Part shown: in pieces, positions 1 to 10,760 of the stretch
Layout of the letters: each line of letters starts with the position of its first letter
Numbering within the stretch: the first letter of the stretch is position 1
DNA from: Muricea muricata
Taxonomy: Eukaryota; Cnidaria; Anthozoa; Malacalcyonacea; Plexauridae
Reading direction: 5' to 3'
DNA length: 64,000 bases
Assembly (NCBI GenBank): GCA_963855995.1
Contig: OY979716.1
Coordinates: 89,057,042 to 89,121,041 of the forward strand
The notes under the pieces: model-generated
What the model was told of the DNA's origin: nothing
Database searches by the model: none
Seen by the model: the letters and a program-made list of their open reading frames with translations, nothing else
Position numbers and translations under genes: made by a program

Positions 1-1152
1 TCCACGGTGGCGTATAGAATAAAGCCCCAAGCATTCTTAACCACGGCTAATGGGATACGTTGTATAAAGAAGATCAAACCTCAGACCATACGATGCATGC
101 ATGAAAAGCCAGTATTTAAACTATGGGTTGGTTAACAATTTTCTAAACAACAAAATGTTTCATTACTTCTCACATTAGCTCTCTTTCTATAAAGTGAAGC
201 AGATGTGAGATCAGCAAAACAATTTTTCACGCTGGGCAAAAATCTCTTTACTTTCATTAAGACTAAAAGTGTATCATATACATGTTGGAGGCAAGCAGGT
301 GTGGAAGACATCATGACTTTTAAGTAATTAATTCTTTCAAGAAACAAAGAACATATTGTATAGACCTAATAAAACCGCCAAGTTATAGGGATATGGTTTT
401 ACTATACTTGATAATAATTATTATGAACAGGCTTTCTTATGTAAAGCCCTCAAAACAAGATGTTCAAATAAAAACATGTGAGGCCAGAGGAGGCGTGTTT
501 TCGTGATTCTTTGACAATAGTCTGCTTTGTAACTTTCCATGAATAGTGATCGACGAGTATATGTGAAAACTAGAAGATTCCTGTCTTTTTTATGTTAGTG
601 TTTGGTTAGGAATTGCAATCCTACTCTGTTTTATAAACATAATTACTACTGGCAATAAGTTATAAAATTAGGTTTTATATGAGTGCAAGAAGACGTTTGA
701 AATCATTACTTATGAAACTTGCAAAAGCATTGAATATTAAAAATTAAATATTAATATGTTTCTTCTCATACAAAACCATTGCGTCATATACGCTACTTCA
801 TTTTCAGTTTCAAAATCCATTAGATAATATTTTTGGAGAATTTCTGCTTGAAAATTAAATTGGAGATATTTGCCATGAATGATTTGTAAAAGACATATAT
901 ATGATACCTTAGATCATCATCGATTCTTTATTCGGCTATAACGTTTTGCACGTTTCATGGTACTTGTGTTGTCCTTAAAGAAATCAAGCAGGTGTGAAAT
1001 TGGAACACTGTCAACCGTGAAATACATGTCTGGATAAGAAAGTAATTATTAATTCATTTTCTAATATTTTTCAGTTTGCGTCATACGTAGTTATTCTTTA
1101 ACCGGCGTACAGTATTTGGTCAGTTTCAGTTTAGATTTGGACCGCTATCAAG
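1..1152. other. AT-rich DNA, no supported gene
   Basis: The only open frames are short and have no recognisable motif. No repeat or RNA gene was seen here. The stretch ends at the 6-bp target duplication of the next element. Confidence 0.6.
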
Positions 1153-1158
1153 CTTGTG

Positions 1159-1382
1159 TATGGTGGCCCAGAGCCGCCATAGCATTTTTTCTTACTTTTT
1201 TCTTAAATTTAATTTTGATTTATTTTTATTTTTAAAATAAAAACTAAAGTAAAACAAAATGCAATAAAATTTATTTGAAAATAAAATCAAAACAAAAGTA
1301 AAATAGAAAGCAATTAAAATTAAAACAAAACGCAAAATTTTCATGGCCCAGGACCGCCATAGACCACAATGCTTTGCGGTAA
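1159..1382 (+). repeat. Left terminal inverted repeat of the IS3EU-like element
   Basis: It is the reverse complement of 5693-5917 with a single 1-bp indel in an A-run. A box GGCCCAG..CCGCCATAG occurs twice in direct orientation, at the outer edge (about 1165-1182) and the inner edge (about 1344-1362), around a very A/T-rich core. The paired boxes look like transposase-binding sites (inference). Confidence 0.9.
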
Positions 1383-1430
1383 TAAATGATTTTGGGGGGA
1401 GGGGGGCTGGGCTTATTTGTCTTATTCAAG

Positions 1431-3705
1431 ATGGCGGCGTGTAGGATTAGAAATTCAACGTGGACGGACGATCTAGAATTGAAAGAGCAATTACAGACGT
1501 ACGTGAAACAAGGTCTTCAGCAGACAGAGATTTTAAGTTTTATGCGCCGCGATTTCGCTCACTATGCGTGGAGTACGAGAACCCTTCAACGAAGACTGCA
1601 GCATTTTGACATCCATCTGACTGATACAACCCTGACTGTGGAGGAGGTGAGAGCTGCAGTTTCGAAAGAGTTAAAAGGGCCTGGACGCCTCCTTGGTTAC
1701 AGGGCAATGTACCACAAGATAAGGCAAGAACATAACCTTAATGCCCCGCGAAATTTGATCCACGCACTTATGTCTGATATCGACCCGGAAGGTCTTGAAG
1801 CACGGTGTCCTGTGGGTAAAAAAAAGAGAGAAAAGGGGCATTTTGTTACGAAGGGAACTAATTGGGTGCACTCCATGGATGGCCACGACAAGCTCATGGG
1901 GTACCAAAACAGTACATTTCCCTTGGCCATCTATGGAGCAATTGACACAGCTAGTAGAAAAATACTATGGCTGAAAATCTGGACTTCCAATTCCTGCCCA
2001 AAACGAGTTGGAAAGTGGTACCTAGAGTATCTGTACGATGTACGACAGATTGCTTCACTGATTAGAGTAGACAAAGGAACCGAGACAGGGGTGATGGCAA
2101 CGATGCATGCGTATCTTAGACAAAACCATGGTGACATGAATGCAGCTGAAACTGTACTCTATGGACCATCCACATCCAACCAGGTACTTTATAGGTCAAT
2201 AGGTGGTAGCCATAGAAATAATGGATATATATTTCTATGGTGGCACCCAAGAGTATTTCTTTTATTTTTTGTATCACACACAACACTTGAAGATATATGC
2301 TGTCATTTGATAGAAAGCCATCCAATATCATTTATTATGAAAACACATTAGTGAACAATTTTATTGACATGATACACTATTTATATTTATACAGATAGAA
2401 CGATGGTGGAGAGAACTCCACGAGCGCCTTGAAAAATTCTTCAAGCAACAACTGAATTGGCTAAAAGAGCGTGGACATTATAATCCTCATAGTAAACAAG
2501 ACAGGTATGTTCGATACAGATTTTGATATGCATACAGTAATGTACTGTAGGTTGCTAGGATATAAACCCTACTTTTGCTGGTACACCACCAAAAATATTT
2601 GCATCTCTCCCAGAGAAATCTGTGTCCTTTTAGAGGTATACCCATCTTCTCCAAGAGATTGAAGTGCCCATTTGATTAAACAACATCAATATGATTGAAA
2701 TGATGAGATATATAGACTTTATGTCTGTTAATTATTAAGTATATAAAACATAAACTAGCATTAGGGTTATGTTTATGCTTTAGCACTGATATTATTGTTC
2801 TTTAACCCATGAAGCAGCAATGTGCCCAAATGCATCCCACTGTATTCTGTTACTTTTTCTAATGCCAGAAGGTTTTACTTGTGAAGGGGAAAGTTGTGGG
2901 TTAGTATGGTACTGTATACCAATGATACAAAGGCTGAAAAACTTGGTACTCTGTCCCTCATCAGAGAGCAATATTCTCCCCTTGACAAGTAAGATCATCT
3001 AGTATTAGACAGAGTAAAAATATAAAGTAGGGTGCATCACTACTTAATTATTATTGCTGTTATTGCTTCTTCATTAAGTTGTATTTCTTTCAGGGATCTT
3101 TTGGCATTTCTAATGATCCCGGTATTACAGAAGCAATTGGATGTATTTAAGGATACATCGTGGAATGCACACCGAATCCGTGCTCAGAAAGACACTTTCT
3201 TACCAGATGGGGTTCCCAACCATATTTACAATTTCCCCGAAGAGTATAGTTTACAGGAATGTGGTATGTGTCATATTTTCACCTTGGGATAAGGTTGTGA
3301 TGGTAGAAAATACTCTGCACATGTAGTGTACCTTGTGAATGGGCAAAGTAGTGGGTATGCATTGGGTCAGATCAACCTGGCAAAATGCTTGAATCAAATC
3401 TGAAATAATCAGAGGTGCTCAAATAAATAGAGAAAATTAATGTTTATATTTTGGAAGATTCAATTTGTGCCAGATGGTGAATATTTATGTTTACATGTTT
3501 CACCTTTATCGTAGGGTGGCCTGTTACTGAACAGCAACTGAAGGATGTCGCTGAGATGTCAGAGGTTTTGGAGATTGAGCAGGATTTTGTAGAAAGTGAA
3601 TTCAGATCAATATGTGAAAGAGCCATTCCCTTCCCTGAACAAGTGGAACCTGACCAATGTGCAAATGCATATATTTATCTTAAGGATAAGTACTTGCAAA
3701 GTTGA
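1431..3705 (+). CDS. IS3-like DDE integrase/transposase, four exons
   Basis: I place exons at 1431-2183, 2395-2504, 3094-3263 and 3515-3705. All junctions are GT-AG and keep frame, giving 407 residues. The start ATG follows CAAG and precedes GCG, a good eukaryotic context; the frame is also open upstream to 1386. Residues ~20-60 look like a helix-turn-helix. Residues ~82-125 (GPGRLLGYRAMYHKIRQ) resemble the HTH_21 region of IS3 transposases. The retroviral-integrase-type fold follows, with likely catalytic D150 (SMDGHDK), D214 (RVDKGTE) and E253 (IERWW), the last completed only by splicing exon 1 to exon 2. The tail has RIRAQKDTFLPDGVPNHIY, a conserved-looking block. It should act in the nucleus on the element's TIRs. 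No frameshift or internal stop is seen, so it may be active. Confidence 0.85.
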
Positions 3706-3840
3706 TGTATGAGAAACATAAAATGAACTATTTCGTATGTTCTAGCAGATCTGCAACCATCTATATATATATATATAGTTTTAAAATATTTAGTTTTAAA
3801 AATATTGCATTGCAAGTTGCCTTGAGGGTCAGTAATTATT

Positions 3841-4019
3841 AAAAAGGCACTTTCAAAACAAACATTAACTCTAATCAGTTTTTAGCTAGTAACAAGTTCA
3901 GTTCAATGGAGTTGCCAACAAAACATGGCATTTGGTGTCAATAAAAAGGCATTTTCAAAACAAACATTAACTCTAAACAGTTCTTTGCTTCTACAAGTTC
4001 AATTCAATGGAATTACCAA
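3841..4019. repeat. Two-copy ~101-bp imperfect tandem repeat between the two genes
   Basis: Two copies, 3841-3919 and 3942-4019, begin AAAAAGGCA(C/T)TTTCAAAACA and end with AAGTTCA(G/A)TTCAATGGA. They sit between the stop codons of the convergent integrase and kinase genes, so they probably form 3' untranslated or terminator sequence. An AT dinucleotide run lies just upstream near 3762-3778. Confidence 0.7.
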
Positions 4020-5628
4020 CTAGCTCAGAGACAGTGGCTCTAAACCTAGACACTTACAGAACATATTACAAGTATGTTGCTCAATAAAATTGTTTATAGC
4101 TAAATGGGACAGGTTTCCAGCTGTAAACATGACCTCCTTTTTGTCAACCAAAATTGCTGATGCAATCTCTGGATCAAACATGTAGCCTGCACCTTGAATA
4201 TCGACAACCATGACCTGCTTTTCCGAGTGTACATAAGAGTAATGCGACAAACATTCAGCTTTTTTATGCAAATCTTCTTCAATATTACCACAAGGCAGCC
4301 CATCATTATTTATGTACTTTGTGAAAGTACCTTCAACAAATTCCTCAACACTCACACTTTCCCCATTCATGTTTCCTAGATAAATATTCTTATACTTCAG
4401 AGTTGGGCCAAAAACTCCCGACAAGTCCTCTTTCTCAATCTTTGCTTCAATTTCCGTAGCAAAGTTTTGTGCCAGATGATGCATTTGTACCACCTACAAA
4501 TGTAATAATTTTATTTTATTATGGGGTTTTTTGCATGTTAAAATAAGGAATTCATTGGGATGCTGGAAAGGGGCCATTGCCCTCCAAAATTTCTGAAATA
4601 ATGTGACAAGAATCAGGTTAGTTTTCAAAAGTTAGGGGTGAGAAAAAGAAACTTTACCCTTTTTTGGTGATTTATGATTATGGAATTTTTTTAAGCTCCT
4701 TTTTGTTTAACTTGGGCAGGGAAGTTAGTTACATGCATATGACTTGGCATAAATTATCCAAACTCCTCTCAGAACTGGGTAGGCATGGATATTTTCTGAA
4801 CTTATATTATTATTTACAAACCTTTTTGGTTTGATACTCCACAGTTTGATTCATATCCTCAATCTGCTTCACTGCTTCAGGTTTATACCTTTTAATAACC
4901 CAAGTTGCATGGGAGAAATCTTTGGTGGAAGTAGCAGCTTTATAGGCTTTCCTAAAAGCTCCCTCACCGAGAATGTCATCGCTAATATCAAATTCCACAG
5001 GGATTGGAATGTTTGACCATCTAAGGGAATGAAGGTGGAAGGAAAACAAATTTACCAACGTTGTTTTTGGTGCCACCAACCTTCCCAGTTGCAAAATGGT
5101 AGACACCGACAAACTTCGTGGAGGAATTCGGGAAACCATCTTTGACTTTGGGGGAGGACTTAGACTTCTGTTTTTCCGTTTTAGGCTTGCTTCAGGGGAG
5201 CCTTTACTTTTTGTGTCTAATATTTCTACATCCGCATCGCCTTCGCCTTCGGGGATGAAACGCACGTGGATCAGTTGTAGGTTGGGAATTTGCTTCACTG
5301 TTCTACACGAGGGACCTTGGTCACCCGCGAGAATATCACAAACCATTCCAGTCCCAATACTACTTTTGAAATGATCAGTGCAGGCTTTTTTTATGTTTTC
5401 AACCGTCATTTCGAGGTTGGAAAAATCGACAAACTCTCTCGGACCAACACGGCTGTACTTTTGAGCTTTGCCGTGGACTTCGGCACTCAAACGTTGTATT
5501 GTCAATTCCTCTCTATCGCTCTCTTGTCCTTTACCTTTTCTTGCTTTTGTGGTCTTTGTCCCACAACGTTTTTCTTTCATTGCTTTTGTAAAATTTTTCC
5601 ACGCTTCGCGTTTGTTCTTATCCGCCAT
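4020..5628 (-). CDS. Alpha-kinase (MHCK/EF2K-type) encoded inside the transposon
   Basis: Two exons, 5628-4822 and 4493-4020, join in phase 0 across a GT-AG intron (donor AAAAAG|GTTTGT) and give 426 residues. The first ~210 residues are a basic N-terminus, an unrecognised ~60-residue block (about 66-125) and a Ser/Pro-rich linker. The C-terminal half is an alpha-kinase domain: glycine loop LGEGAFRKAYKA (220-231), ATP lysine K246 in WVIKRY, EEFVEGTFTKYINN (319-332), catalytic D367 in VVDIQG, FDPEIAS (375-381), and zinc ligands H409, C411 and C415 in QHTCNMFC. Every family key residue I looked for is present, so activity is plausible. Alpha-kinases are serine/threonine kinases, often regulating translation or cytoskeleton. 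Its lying between TIRs, convergent with the integrase, makes it cargo or an accessory gene (inference). Confidence 0.85.
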
Positions 5629-5692
5629 TTTGACAGCTCAAGATAAGCGACAATAACCTGCTAAAACGGATACATCAAAAAGACAGTTCTCC

Positions 5693-5917
5693 TTACCGCA
5701 AAGCATTGTGGTCTATGGCGGTCCTGGGCCATGAAAATTTTGCGTTTTGTTTTAATTTTAATTGCTTTCTATTTTATTTTTGTTTTGATTTTATTTTCAA
5801 ATAAATTTTATTGCATTTTGTTTTTACTTTAGTTTTTATTTTAAAAATAAAAATAAATCAAAATTAAATTTAAGAAAAAAGTAAGAAAAAATGCTATGGC
5901 GGCTCTGGGCCACCATA
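5693..5917 (-). repeat. Right terminal inverted repeat of the IS3EU-like element
   Basis: It is 225 bp and pairs with 1159-1382. The kinase start codon lies only 65 bp inside it, so the TIR may supply the kinase promoter. Confidence 0.9.
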
Positions 5918-5923
5918 CTTGTG

Positions 5924-6248
5924 ATACAAGTCAGCCCTGCAGAAAGTATTGAACAAAGGTACTAAATGTTACACTATATAATAATATTATGTACATTCAC
6001 ATCTATGTATTATGATTCTGTGTTTGAGGTTCTGTATATTACGCATAACTCTGATATTATAGCAGCATATTTTCTTGTACGATTCTTAAAAACATTCTTG
6101 TCGCAACTGTTTTAGAATTTACAAGTTAGTTGTAAGCTATTGATTGCAGACTGAGTTTCTATTAAACTACTTTCATATATACCATGATCATGCATTTTTT
6201 CATCGCTTACTTACACTTCAGGATCAAACGTCGATAACGAAAGGAAGC
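5924..6248. other. No gene seen; possible 5' region of the next gene
   Basis: AT-rich DNA. A pyrimidine-rich stretch ending CTTCAG lies just before the next start codon and could be the acceptor of a 5' untranslated exon. Confidence 0.4.
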
Positions 6249-7835
6249 ATGAAAATGTTCTTGGTCTTCTTCATATTCGTTGTTATAGCAGCAGCACCAA
6301 TGGTAAGGCATATAAACTCACAAATATAGTATTTAATGTCCCTAAATAGATGGCTGTACACTGTACTGTACGTGTGCATATTTAGAGTATTTTGTTGCAG
6401 AGATGATTATTTGTCCGCAGTCCTTGTTTTTGGTTTATGGACCAATAATGTTTCTTCGATAATCTACCAGCCATTTCTTATTCAATGTTGCCACCGAAAG
6501 AAAATATTATTTTCTGCAGAAAATCGATCAATGAATTACCCTACACAATATGCTTGGTGTATACTAAAATATTACAATATGCTTGGTGTATACTAAAATA
6601 TGTTCTTTAATTTTCACAGTTGCCAAGGTGATCCATTTATTCAGAAACTTGCATTTGTTGTTTGGAAACGCAAGTGTGAAGTCTACTAAAAAGTTGTGAA
6701 ACTAATTAATGTACATAATAAAGGTACGGTTTTGTTAGTTGATAATGTTTTCTACACTATCCACTAAGTCTATTTTGTTAATTTTTCTTTCATTAGATTG
6801 TAATTTAATAAATAAAATAAAGATTTTAAGGGATAATAAGAACTATTGAAGTAATCATAATACAAATCCACATGTTTGCTTATTGTGAATCTTTATGATC
6901 TTTGTTATTGTGGATTTTTGTGAATATGCATGGAAGATGACTAGTGTGACTTTTTTGTCAAAGAATTAAACACAGATATTTTAACTACTTCAAAGTTTCT
7001 TTTCGATAAGGCAAAAGAAAAATTTATGCATTATATTGCCACATTCCTTTCAGAAAAAATGAACGTAGCAGCAGTTATGTTCAAATTTTTCTGTTCTACT
7101 GTTTAATTTTGAATTTGTTTAGAGCATTGTTTTTGATAAGCATGCACGAAAACCCTTTTTAAAATTGGAAGATACATTCTTAAATGGAAAAAAGCTAAAA
7201 TGATCATTTTCATATTGCTTCTATGCGCACAATAGTATTCTAAAATCTTGTATGTAGATAAAAATCAGTCTTAAATTGGACTTTTGATTGATGTTTGGCT
7301 AACAAAAACAGATTTCCTAGTTCATATGAATGCTCAACAGTTATTACTTTTCTCCTCTCTCTGTATCTATATAGACCTATTTATTAATATAGATTCTCTA
7401 TGGGTTTGAGTGAGCTTTTGGAATACAAGTATAGTGGTATTCGTAGCCTTCTTTAATACAGCTTGTTTTTTTAAAAAAATAGCGCTTTTCTGAGAGTATG
7501 TTGCTAGAGGAAGAAAAACTAACTGTAATTAACAACTCAATAAATTTTCTTCGCCCTTATAGGATCATGAAGATCCCGAGGTCGTTTGCAACTCCAGGCG
7601 ACAGAATGTGAAAGGTTTGCCTTTGCTCTGCAATTTAATTTTCACAGTGAAGTTGAAGTATATTATGGAAGCTGTCCTTGCCTTAATTGCGCTATTCTAT
7701 CTGTTGGATGTTGACTATCCCAAAGCCTATGAACTGGGTCTAACAATGATACACAATCTAGTGTTTCATGACCTAAAAACTCCAGGTGAACTGCTTGACA
7801 TATTTAATTTCAGTCCGAAAAAGAAGAGTGCTTAG
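6249..7835 (+). CDS. Candidate two-exon secreted or membrane protein, unknown function
   Basis: Exon 1 (6249-6302) encodes 18 residues reading as a signal peptide (MKMFLVFFIFVVIAAAPM) and stops at ATG|GTAAGG. Exon 2 (7563-7835) follows a TTATAG acceptor in matching phase 0 and gives DHEDPEVVCNSRRQ..., ending FSPKKKSA, for a 108-residue product. Exon 2 carries a hydrophobic stretch around LIALFYLLDVDYPKAY. The 1.26-kb intron holds no other gene. The exon pairing rests only on splice-site quality, phase and sense of the product. Alternatives are that exon 2 is a relic of another gene, or that both are chance. No homology is claimed. Confidence 0.35.
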
Positions 7836-8304
7836 ATTTTCAGCATAGATCTTCTGGATTTTAAGTTGCACGAAATCTCTGGTATGAACACATACAGAAA
7901 ATACAAATGGATGTATAGTTTTGGGTGTTTATGAAATTTATTGCCAACTGGTATTCTTACTTGAACATGATAAAATTTCAACTACTATTTAATAAGAACT
8001 ATTGACATAATCACTTTATGTTGGACATACATTCATTGTTTACATTGTTTCTAAACAAGTTGTTGATATATATTTAGATACTAGAAATTTGCAAAAGTTA
8101 TTGTATGCCATTGTATTATATTTGTTGATGTTTTAATCATAATTATAAATATCCTATTCATAATGTAGGATATTTTCTTCTTCTGAGCACTGACTGTAGG
8201 TACAAAATATTTGTCAGAAAATACATCACATCAATTATAAGCTGTGCTAAATCCTAATTATTTTGTTTTTGTACCCGTTTAGCTTTATCAAATTATATTC
8301 TTGT
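7836..8304. other. AT-rich, no gene seen
   Basis: Only short random frames. The minisatellite begins at the right-hand end. Confidence 0.5.
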
Positions 8305-8915
8305 GCATAAGGTAATAATTTTCTTGTGTCAAGTAATATTAATATTTGTGTGTCAGGTAATATATTCTTGTATCAAGGAATAATATTCTTTTATTAAGTA
8401 ATGATATTCTTTAATCAAGTAATAATATTCTTGTATCAAGTAATAATATTCTTTATTGTATCAAGCAATAATATTCTTTTATCAGGGAATAATAGCTTTG
8501 TATCAAGTATAATATCCTTGTATCAGGCAATAATATTCTTGTGTCAAGCAATAATAATCTTGTATCAAGTAATAATATCATTTTATCAAGTAATAATATT
8601 CTTGTATCAAGTAATAATATTCTTTCATCAGGGAATAATATTCTAGTATCAAGTAATAATATTCTTGTATCAAGTAATAATATTCTTATATCAGGAAAAA
8701 AATATTCGTATATCAAGTAATATTATTCTTGTATCAGGTAATAATATTCTTTTATCAAGTATAATAATACTCTAGTATCCGGGAATAATATTCTTGTATC
8801 AAGCAATAATAATCTTGTACTAAGTAATAATATTCTTGTATTAACAAATAATATTTTATTCAATATTCTTGTATCAAGCAATTATACTCTCGAGAATAAT
8901 ATTCTTGTAGCGAGA
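8305..8915. repeat. ~21-bp minisatellite
   Basis: About 28 degenerate copies of a unit near ATCAAGTAATAATATTCTTGT. Because the unit length is a multiple of three, long repetitive frames stay open on both strands; they are not genes. Confidence 0.9.
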
Positions 8916-9561
8916 ATACAATTTTTGTTGAGAAAAATATTCTTACTATACGGACTTGCTCAAAGCAAGCATTTTTTTGCTTGAATTGAGAATGAAATTT
9001 TGGCCATGCATGATCTTGGTTTTACCATGAGAGTGTGGAATTTAAACATTGTAAAATGATGTAACTCCCTAAATAGAAATATATGTAACCCCATCCCATG
9101 GTGTACAGTAATGTGAACTCTCTCTAGAATTCGAAATTCTTTTCAATATTCACATTACATTATGTTGTTTAAGTCGTAAACACTGGATTAGGTGATATGG
9201 CGGTCCCTCAATTAGTGAGCCAGGGATCCTATACCAGATTTCCAACTATGTGCTTATTTTAGAGAGGAAGGAAAACTTGAGTTCTCGGAATAATACCCCT
9301 TGAGCACAAACGATACTGATTAAGTCATAGGTACAAGTCCTGTTCAGCGCTCTTTTTTAATTTGGTTTAGCGGCTTACTAAAGTTCTTGTTATTGTTAAA
9401 GAAATATTAAAATATGTTTTGAACATTCACCTTTGGACGTCAATAAATTTTATTAAATTCATTTTCATGGACGAATGATATTAACGATAACAAAACATAA
9501 AAAGTTCTTTACCTCACCTTGTTGAAAACTTTAAAGCTGAGGGAAAATGGTAGATAAAAAT
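8916..9561. other. No gene seen
   Basis: Decaying minisatellite units fade out by about 8930. The rest is unremarkable AT-rich sequence with no motif I can support. Confidence 0.5.
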
Positions 9562-10016
9562 AACATAACCCCAACCTCGTACCCAGGGCAATTTAACATG
9601 GCGAAAATGGCCTTGGCCTCAGCCGGTTCGGACACCCTGAATTTTGGGGTGTTTAGTATGATAATTTATTTTTGGAAAATTAATCACGTAAAGTTATGCA
9701 GTTTCAAGATTTGCAGCTTATCTTTATCGTCAAGTATATAATTAGATGAAAAAGCATTAGTACATACAATATATTTAAATTGCTGCTTACCTTCAATAAA
9801 AGCCATATCTAAACCAAAAATATGCAACTTTAAAGTTTTAGATTTTTTTATAGAAATTACAGCTCATTGTTGAATTGAAATTACATGGAATAAATTATTG
9901 ACACGTGAATTTATTTGGCTTGACGATTAACCAATCACGTTGCAGAACTGACCGGTCGAGGCCAGTGCCATTTTTGCTGTGGTAAAATGCCCTTGGTACG
10001 AGGTTTACATAACCCC
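9562..10016. mobile_element. 433-bp MITE with ~55-bp TIRs and a 10-11 bp target duplication
   Basis: Element 9573-10005. The ends AACCTCGTACCCAGGGCA and TGCCCTTGGTACGAGGTT are inverted, and similarity continues imperfectly for about 55 bp (GGCC..GGCCT..CCGGT). The flanks are AACATAACCCC (9562-9572) and TACATAACCCC (10006-10016), matching at 10 of 11 positions. There is no coding capacity. The long duplication suggests a Mutator-like or other unusual mobiliser rather than mariner or hAT (inference). Confidence 0.75.
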
Positions 10017-10431
10017 ACAATGTTCACTTCAACCCCCGATCCAATTATATACAATACTCTTCCCAATGAAAAGTACCTGTCAAGTTAGTTGATCACATTT
10101 TGATAATGGTTTTGATTACAGGCTGGGGTGTTGGTTTTTGTTTCTTTAATTTATTTTTCCCCTTATAACACTAACCCTGTCAGTATTACAGTTTCTTGTT
10201 CCTGGTGTAGGGGCTCTTGGTTGGCTAGCAGGAAACATACCTCGCAAGCCAGGCTTTTTGAGAGTTTTGCCTTCCGGAAACTGGCTTTCGCAAATTGAAG
10301 CCCCTGATACCTTGGCACCCATTATCCATCAGTGATGCAGTGGATAAATAGCAACACATTCACCAATATTGTGTTTTATATATAACAAAATGTATATATT
10401 TATAACAGCGAATTCTGCCAATTTATATATA
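10017..10431. other. No gene seen
   Basis: Non-coding sequence between two MITEs. No repeat partner was found in the window. Confidence 0.5.
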
Positions 10432-10593
10432 CATGTAATCAGTGGCGTAGCCAGGGTCCTTGTTTTGGGGAGGAAAGCAGCGAGCGGCGAAGGCATTCTA
10501 GAGGGTCCGCTCCCAACTTCTACACAGATTTAGACTTCTCGGATGGTCTTGAACACAATTGGAGTCGCCCCCCCCTAACCCACTGCATGTAAT
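10432..10593. mobile_element. 146-bp hAT-type MITE
   Basis: Element 10440-10585 starts CAGTGGCGTAGCCAGG and ends CCCACTG. It is flanked by the 8-bp direct repeat CATGTAAT (10432-10439 and 10586-10593). The start matches the other hAT-type MITE at 40004. Eight-base duplications and CAGTGG ends are typical of hAT derivatives. Confidence 0.75.
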
Positions 10594-10726
10594 CACAAAA
10601 TTCGAAAATATCATAATTTGTTATATAAGTTATTCATCAACAATATTGTTATGCCACTGCATGTAATCACAAAATTAAAAAATATCATAATTTGTTATAG
10701 AAGTTATTAATCAACAATATTGTTAG
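10581..10726. repeat. 74-bp tandem duplication overlapping the MITE end
   Basis: CACTGCATGTAATCACAAAATT... at 10581 is repeated at 10655, period 74. The repeated unit begins with the last 5 bases of the MITE, so the duplication came after the insertion. Confidence 0.8.
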
Positions 10727-10760
10727 AAATTTTAATGTTAAGATAATTATTATTGCACAG

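Larger units (their letters stand above)
1153..5923 (+). mobile_element. IS3EU-like DNA transposon carrying an alpha-kinase gene
   Basis: The element proper is 1159-5917 (4,759 bp). It starts TATGGTGGCCCAG and ends CTGGGCCACCATA, and the 6-bp direct repeat CTTGTG lies exactly outside both ends (1153-1158 and 5918-5923). TIRs are 224 and 225 bp and nearly identical. Inside are two convergent spliced genes: an IS3-type integrase on the plus strand and an alpha-kinase on the minus strand, with nothing else of size. IS3-like catalytic cores, long TIRs and 6-bp duplications are, as I recall, typical of the eukaryotic IS3EU group; the superfamily name is therefore inference. Open frames, intact splice sites and matching TIRs suggest a young, possibly autonomous copy. 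Confidence 0.85.

Noticed and set aside
5016..5060. A 35-nt intron inside the kinase exon (GTAAATTTG...CCCTTAG)
   Set aside because: Removing 35 nt would break the frame, while the unspliced frame leads directly into the kinase glycine loop.
5090..5656. Plus-strand frames opposite the kinase exon
   Set aside because: Shadow frames of the alpha-kinase coding strand.
8401..8716. Repetitive open frames on both strands
   Set aside because: They follow from the 21-bp minisatellite unit; no start context, domain or conservation.
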